Translations under genes and position numbers: made by a program
The notes under the pieces: generated by a model
Seen by the model: the letters and a program-made list of their open reading frames with translations, nothing else
The model's database searches: none
What the model was told of the DNA's origin: nothing
NCBI GenBank assembly: GCA_903858915.1
Contig: CAIOKL010000062.1
Location: 1 to 9,413 of the forward strand
Length of the DNA stretch: 9,413 nucleotides
Origin: an uncultured Alphaproteobacteria bacterium
GTDB lineage: Bacteria > Pseudomonadota > Alphaproteobacteria > Rickettsiales > UBA1997
Reading direction: 5' to 3'
Shown: piece by piece, positions 7,290 through 9,413 of the stretch
Layout: each line of letters starts with the position of its first letter
Numbering within the stretch: position 1 is the first letter of the stretch

Positions 7290-7975
7290 TAAATTATAAT
7301 TTTTTTGGCAAAGATTGCACGATTGATTCAGAATTAAAAGATCGCACTGATTTAAATCAAAAACTCAATGATTTAAATTTTAAATTTGGAGAAGTTTTGT
7401 TGTTAAATCAAGTTCACGGAAATAGCGTTGTCGCAATTGATGACATTAAAAAAATTCACGGGACTCAAGATTTACCAAAAGCCGATGGCATTGTTACTAA
7501 TTTAAAAAATGTTGCCCTTGGAATTGTTACCGCGGATTGCGCGCCAATAATTTTTTATGACGAGGAAAATCAAGTTATCGGCGCTTGTCACGCCGGCTGG
7601 AAAGGCGCTAAATTAGGAATTATTCAAGAAACTGCAAAAAAAATGCAGGATTTGGGTGCTAAAGATATTCGCGCAATAATTGGACCAATGATTCAACCAT
7701 ATTCTTATCAAGTTTCGGTGGATTTTTACAACGAATTTTTAGCGGAAGATCCTAATAATTTAAGATTTTTTAAAGAAGCTTCCGATTCAATTCATTGGAA
7801 TTTTAATTTACCGAATTACATTGAGGGCAAACTTGCGAAAAGCGGTATTTATGACATTGAAAATTTAATGATAGACACTTACACAAATCATCAAAAATAT
7901 AGTAGTTATAGAAGATTTTGTCACGGTAGCGAAGAAAGTTCCGGAAGAAATATTTCGGTTATTTGCCTAAACTAA
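7286..7975 (+). CDS. pgeF: Purine nucleoside phosphorylase of the LACC1/YfiH (DUF152) family
   Basis: Proteins of this family (long annotated as laccase-domain or polyphenol oxidase YfiH) act on purine nucleosides; E. coli YfiH/PgeF has also been linked to peptidoglycan-precursor editing. The 229-residue protein carries the zinc-site set H44 (in NQVHGNS), C85 (in TADCAP) and H102 (in CHAGWKG), plus ADGIVTN (66-72), IGPMIQPYSYQV and the closing YSSYRR. The cysteine often found after GP in this last motif is methionine here; the catalytic set is otherwise intact. The length is usual. The start ATG overlaps the thrB stop by four bases, and the stop overlaps that of convergent parA by four bases. 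Confidence 0.93.
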   Translation: MINYNFFGKDCTIDSELKDRTDLNQKLNDLNFKFGEVLLLNQVHGNSVVAIDDIKKIHGTQDLPKADGIVTNLKNVALGIVTADCAPIIFYDEENQVIGACHAGWKGAKLGIIQETAKKMQDLGAKDIRAIIGPMIQPYSYQVSVDFYNEFLAEDPNNLRFFKEASDSIHWNFNLPNYIEGKLAKSGIYDIENLMIDTYTNHQKYSSYRRFCHGSEESSGRNISVICLN

Positions 7976-8763
7976 ATTTGTTCTTTTTTAATAATCTCTT
8001 TTACGAGTTTTAAATAGGCAACTGAGCCGGTGCATTTAGAATCATAAATTATTCCCGGCAAGCCGTAAGAGGGTGCTTCTGAAAGTTTTACATTTCGCGG
8101 AATATAACTTTCGTAAACTTTATCTCCAAGAAAATTTCGCACATCTTCCTCAACTTGTTCGGTAAGCTTATTGCGCTTATCATGCATTGTTAAAATTATG
8201 CCACTAATTGCTAAATTTTGATTCAAATTATCTTTAATTAATCCAACGGTATTTAACAAATGACTCAAACCCTCAAGAGAGAAGAATTCGCATTGCATTG
8301 GAATCAATATTGAATCCGAAGCACAAAGAGCGTTTAGCGTAAGAAGCCCCAAAGATGGCGGACAATCGATAATTATAACATCAAAATCTACAACAATTTT
8401 TTCTAAGGAATTTTTTAGCAAAAATTCTCTTTGTTCAATATTTACCAACTCAACTTCCGAAGCTGATAAATCAACCGTCGAAGTAATGATTTTTAAATTA
8501 GGTATTTTTGTTTTAATAATCGCCTCAGAAGCTTCAATTTGACCAATAATAACTTCGTAAATCGTATTGTGTCGCTCGCCGACATCAACTCCGAGACCCG
8601 TGCTAGCATTACCTTGTGGATCCATATCGATTAACAAAACCTTTTTTCCAATTGCGGACATTGCAGTGGCAATATTTATCGCCGTCGTTGTTTTTCCAAC
8701 TCCACCTTTTTGATTTACAATCGAAAATATTTTAGCTTTTTTAATATTATCTTGTTGGTTCAT
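7972..8763 (-). CDS. parA: Chromosome-partitioning ATPase ParA (Soj type)
   Basis: ParA is a dimerising, DNA-binding ATPase that positions ParB-parS complexes during chromosome segregation. From the ATG at 8763 the protein has 263 residues. It has the deviant Walker A KGGVGKTT (19-26), the A' segment LIDMDPQGNAST with D46 and D48, and Walker B VIIIDCPPSLG with D133, plus the C-terminal SEAPSYG typical of Soj. The frame stays open to a TTG at 8847, adding 28 residues. I reject that start because its first codons are simply the parS-like site read as MFHVKR, and Soj proteins normally begin close to the Walker A strand. No parB follows: the next gene, pgeF, is convergent and overlaps by four bases. 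No gidA/gidB pair is present upstream either, so the classic gid-par cluster is broken up here. Confidence 0.95.
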   Translation of the reverse strand: MNQQDNIKKAKIFSIVNQKGGVGKTTTAINIATAMSAIGKKVLLIDMDPQGNASTGLGVDVGERHNTIYEVIIGQIEASEAIIKTKIPNLKIITSTVDLSASEVELVNIEQREFLLKNSLEKIVVDFDVIIIDCPPSLGLLTLNALCASDSILIPMQCEFFSLEGLSHLLNTVGLIKDNLNQNLAISGIILTMHDKRNKLTEQVEEDVRNFLGDKVYESYIPRNVKLSEAPSYGLPGIIYDSKCTGSVAYLKLVKEIIKKEQI

Positions 8764-8830
8764 ATAATTTATAAATTTTGGGTTTCGGATTGCTATCTTC
8801 AAACTAAATTTGTTAAATAATTTGTCAATT

Positions 8831-8846
8831 CGTTTCACATGAAACA
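8831..8846. promoter_or_regulatory. parS: parS-like ParB-binding site
   Basis: CGTTTCACATGAAACA matches the widely conserved bacterial parS consensus TGTTTCACGTGAAACA at 14 of 16 positions. Six of its eight base pairs are self-complementary. It lies 67 bases upstream of the chosen parA ATG. parS sites are typically clustered near the replication origin and often near parA/parB, so the location supports the call. A TTGACA hexamer on the minus strand (8823-8828) sits just downstream of the site, towards parA, though no good -10 follows at normal spacing. ParB bound here could affect parA expression. Confidence 0.8.
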
Positions 8847-8859
8847 ATTAAAAAATCAT

Positions 8860-9108
8860 CTATATTTTTCTTAAAAAATTTACATAAATTGTTGAACCGA
8901 CGGCATCAATTTTTTTATCAAAACATTCAATCGAATAACATCCGCCTTTGGCAATTGGATATCGAAAATCACCAGCAAATATATCAAACGCTATTTTGGC
9001 GTGATAGCTGAATTTGTTATCTCCGAATAAATCAAAATTGAACTTTATTTCTTTAAAGTTTTTTTGCAAAAAAATCATTAATCCTTTTAGTAGAAAATGC
9101 CTTAACTT
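8860..9108 (-). pseudogene. hisZ: C-terminal remnant of hisZ (ATP phosphoribosyltransferase regulatory subunit)
   Basis: This open frame of about 82 codons, with an ATG at 9078, resembles only the end of HisZ, the catalytically inactive histidyl-tRNA-synthetase-like partner of the short HisG. Recognisable pieces are YHAKIAFDIF (family: YYTG-x-x-F), YPIAKGGCYSI (family: AKGGRY) and DAVGSTIYVNFLRKI (family: AVGF followed by a terminal helix). R-to-C and G-to-S or G-to-K changes hit normally conserved motif positions. Full HisZ has roughly 350-400 residues, but a TAA at 9109-9111 closes this frame upstream and I find no continuation in the other minus frames. I infer a decayed gene, not a functional small protein. 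It ends 96 bases before the parA ATG, with parS in between. Confidence 0.55.
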
Positions 9109-9413
9109 TTAAGACAATTAAAATATTATTAAGATACTAACACTATTTTTTTGTATGCATCAGATCTTTAAAATTTACTTTCACTTATTGACAATAATTT
9201 TAACAAAATTTCTTAATTCTAAACATAAATATATCATCTAAACATAATAAATAGACTAATAAAATATATTCAAGAAGAGGTGAAAGATATAAACTAAAAT
9301 TCTATGGAGAACCTATATTAAATAACAACTAATCAACTTTACAAGTTTTTAAATACGAAATTCTCTATATCAGAAAAAAGAATTTTATCACAATTAAGTT
9401 TAAAAATGTTTGA
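9109..9413. other. AT-rich stretch without a recognisable gene
   Basis: About 305 bases hold only short, stop-ridden frames on both strands. On the minus strand, bases 9339-9413 stay open for 24 codons to the window edge and could be the end of another gene or more hisZ debris. A purine run AGAAGAGGTG near 9272-9281 resembles a Shine-Dalgarno, but the ATG that follows (9304) opens only a five-codon frame. The stretch is best read as decayed sequence or an intergenic region near the chromosome partition locus. Confidence 0.5.
9188..9217 (+). promoter_or_regulatory. Weak candidate promoter pointing out of the window
   Basis: A perfect TTGACA (9188-9193) is followed after 18 bases by CTTAAT (9212-9217), four of six matches to TATAAT. 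There is no gene for it to serve within the window, though a small RNA or a gene beyond the right edge is possible. Given the base composition this may be chance. Confidence 0.2.

Noticed and set aside
7941..7958. CCGGAA/TTTCGG hairpin at the end of pgeF
   Set aside because: It is a short stem with a wobble pair and no following T run; it lies within coding sequence, so a terminator is not supported.
8764..8847. 28-residue N-terminal extension of ParA from TTG
   Set aside because: Its DNA is the parS-like site and spacer, the start codon is weak, and ParA homologues begin near the later ATG.
9262..9330. Plus-strand frame reading YSRRGERYKLKFYGEPILNNN as a possible gene fragment
   Set aside because: It has no start codon, is about 25 codons long between stops and resembles no family I recognise.

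Overview
The window is a compact, AT-rich bacterial segment. Third codon positions are nearly all A or T, and Shine-Dalgarno sequences are weak or absent before most genes. The genes look alphaproteobacterial: a Fur protein without the CxxC structural-zinc cysteines, a phosphotransferase-fold homoserine kinase (ThrB type II), a short TalC-type transaldolase, and a chromosomal ParA with a parS-like site beside it. Low GC, a decayed HisZ gene and tight packing suggest a reduced, possibly host-associated genome. That lifestyle and lineage are inference, because no rRNA or other phylogenetic marker lies in the window.

Layout. Bases 1 to about 432 are clearly richer in GC (about 46%) than the rest (about 27% just beside it). 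They encode EF-hand calcium-binding repeats of eukaryotic look, fused in frame to an AT-rich AlbA_2/Schlafen-type domain. This is the oddest part of the window: either a bacterium/eukaryote assembly chimera or a real acquired fusion. Next come a transaldolase gene (minus strand), then priA and a small exported protein of unknown function (plus strand). guaB (minus strand) converges on the exported-protein gene. A 149-base divergent region, with a good sigma70-like promoter and a hairpin in the guaB leader, separates guaB from a plus-strand operon fur-thrB-pgeF. That operon converges on parA (minus strand). Upstream of parA lie a 16-bp parS-like site, a short C-terminal remnant of hisZ, and about 300 bases with no recognisable gene.

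The functions are mostly housekeeping: pentose-phosphate carbon shuffling, replication restart, GMP synthesis, metal-responsive regulation, threonine synthesis, purine nucleoside salvage and chromosome segregation. Both convergent gene pairs share the same four-base CTAA stop overlap. I found no CRISPR array, insertion sequence, tRNA or rRNA. Apart from the chimeric first gene, I see no strong sign of a new multi-gene system.
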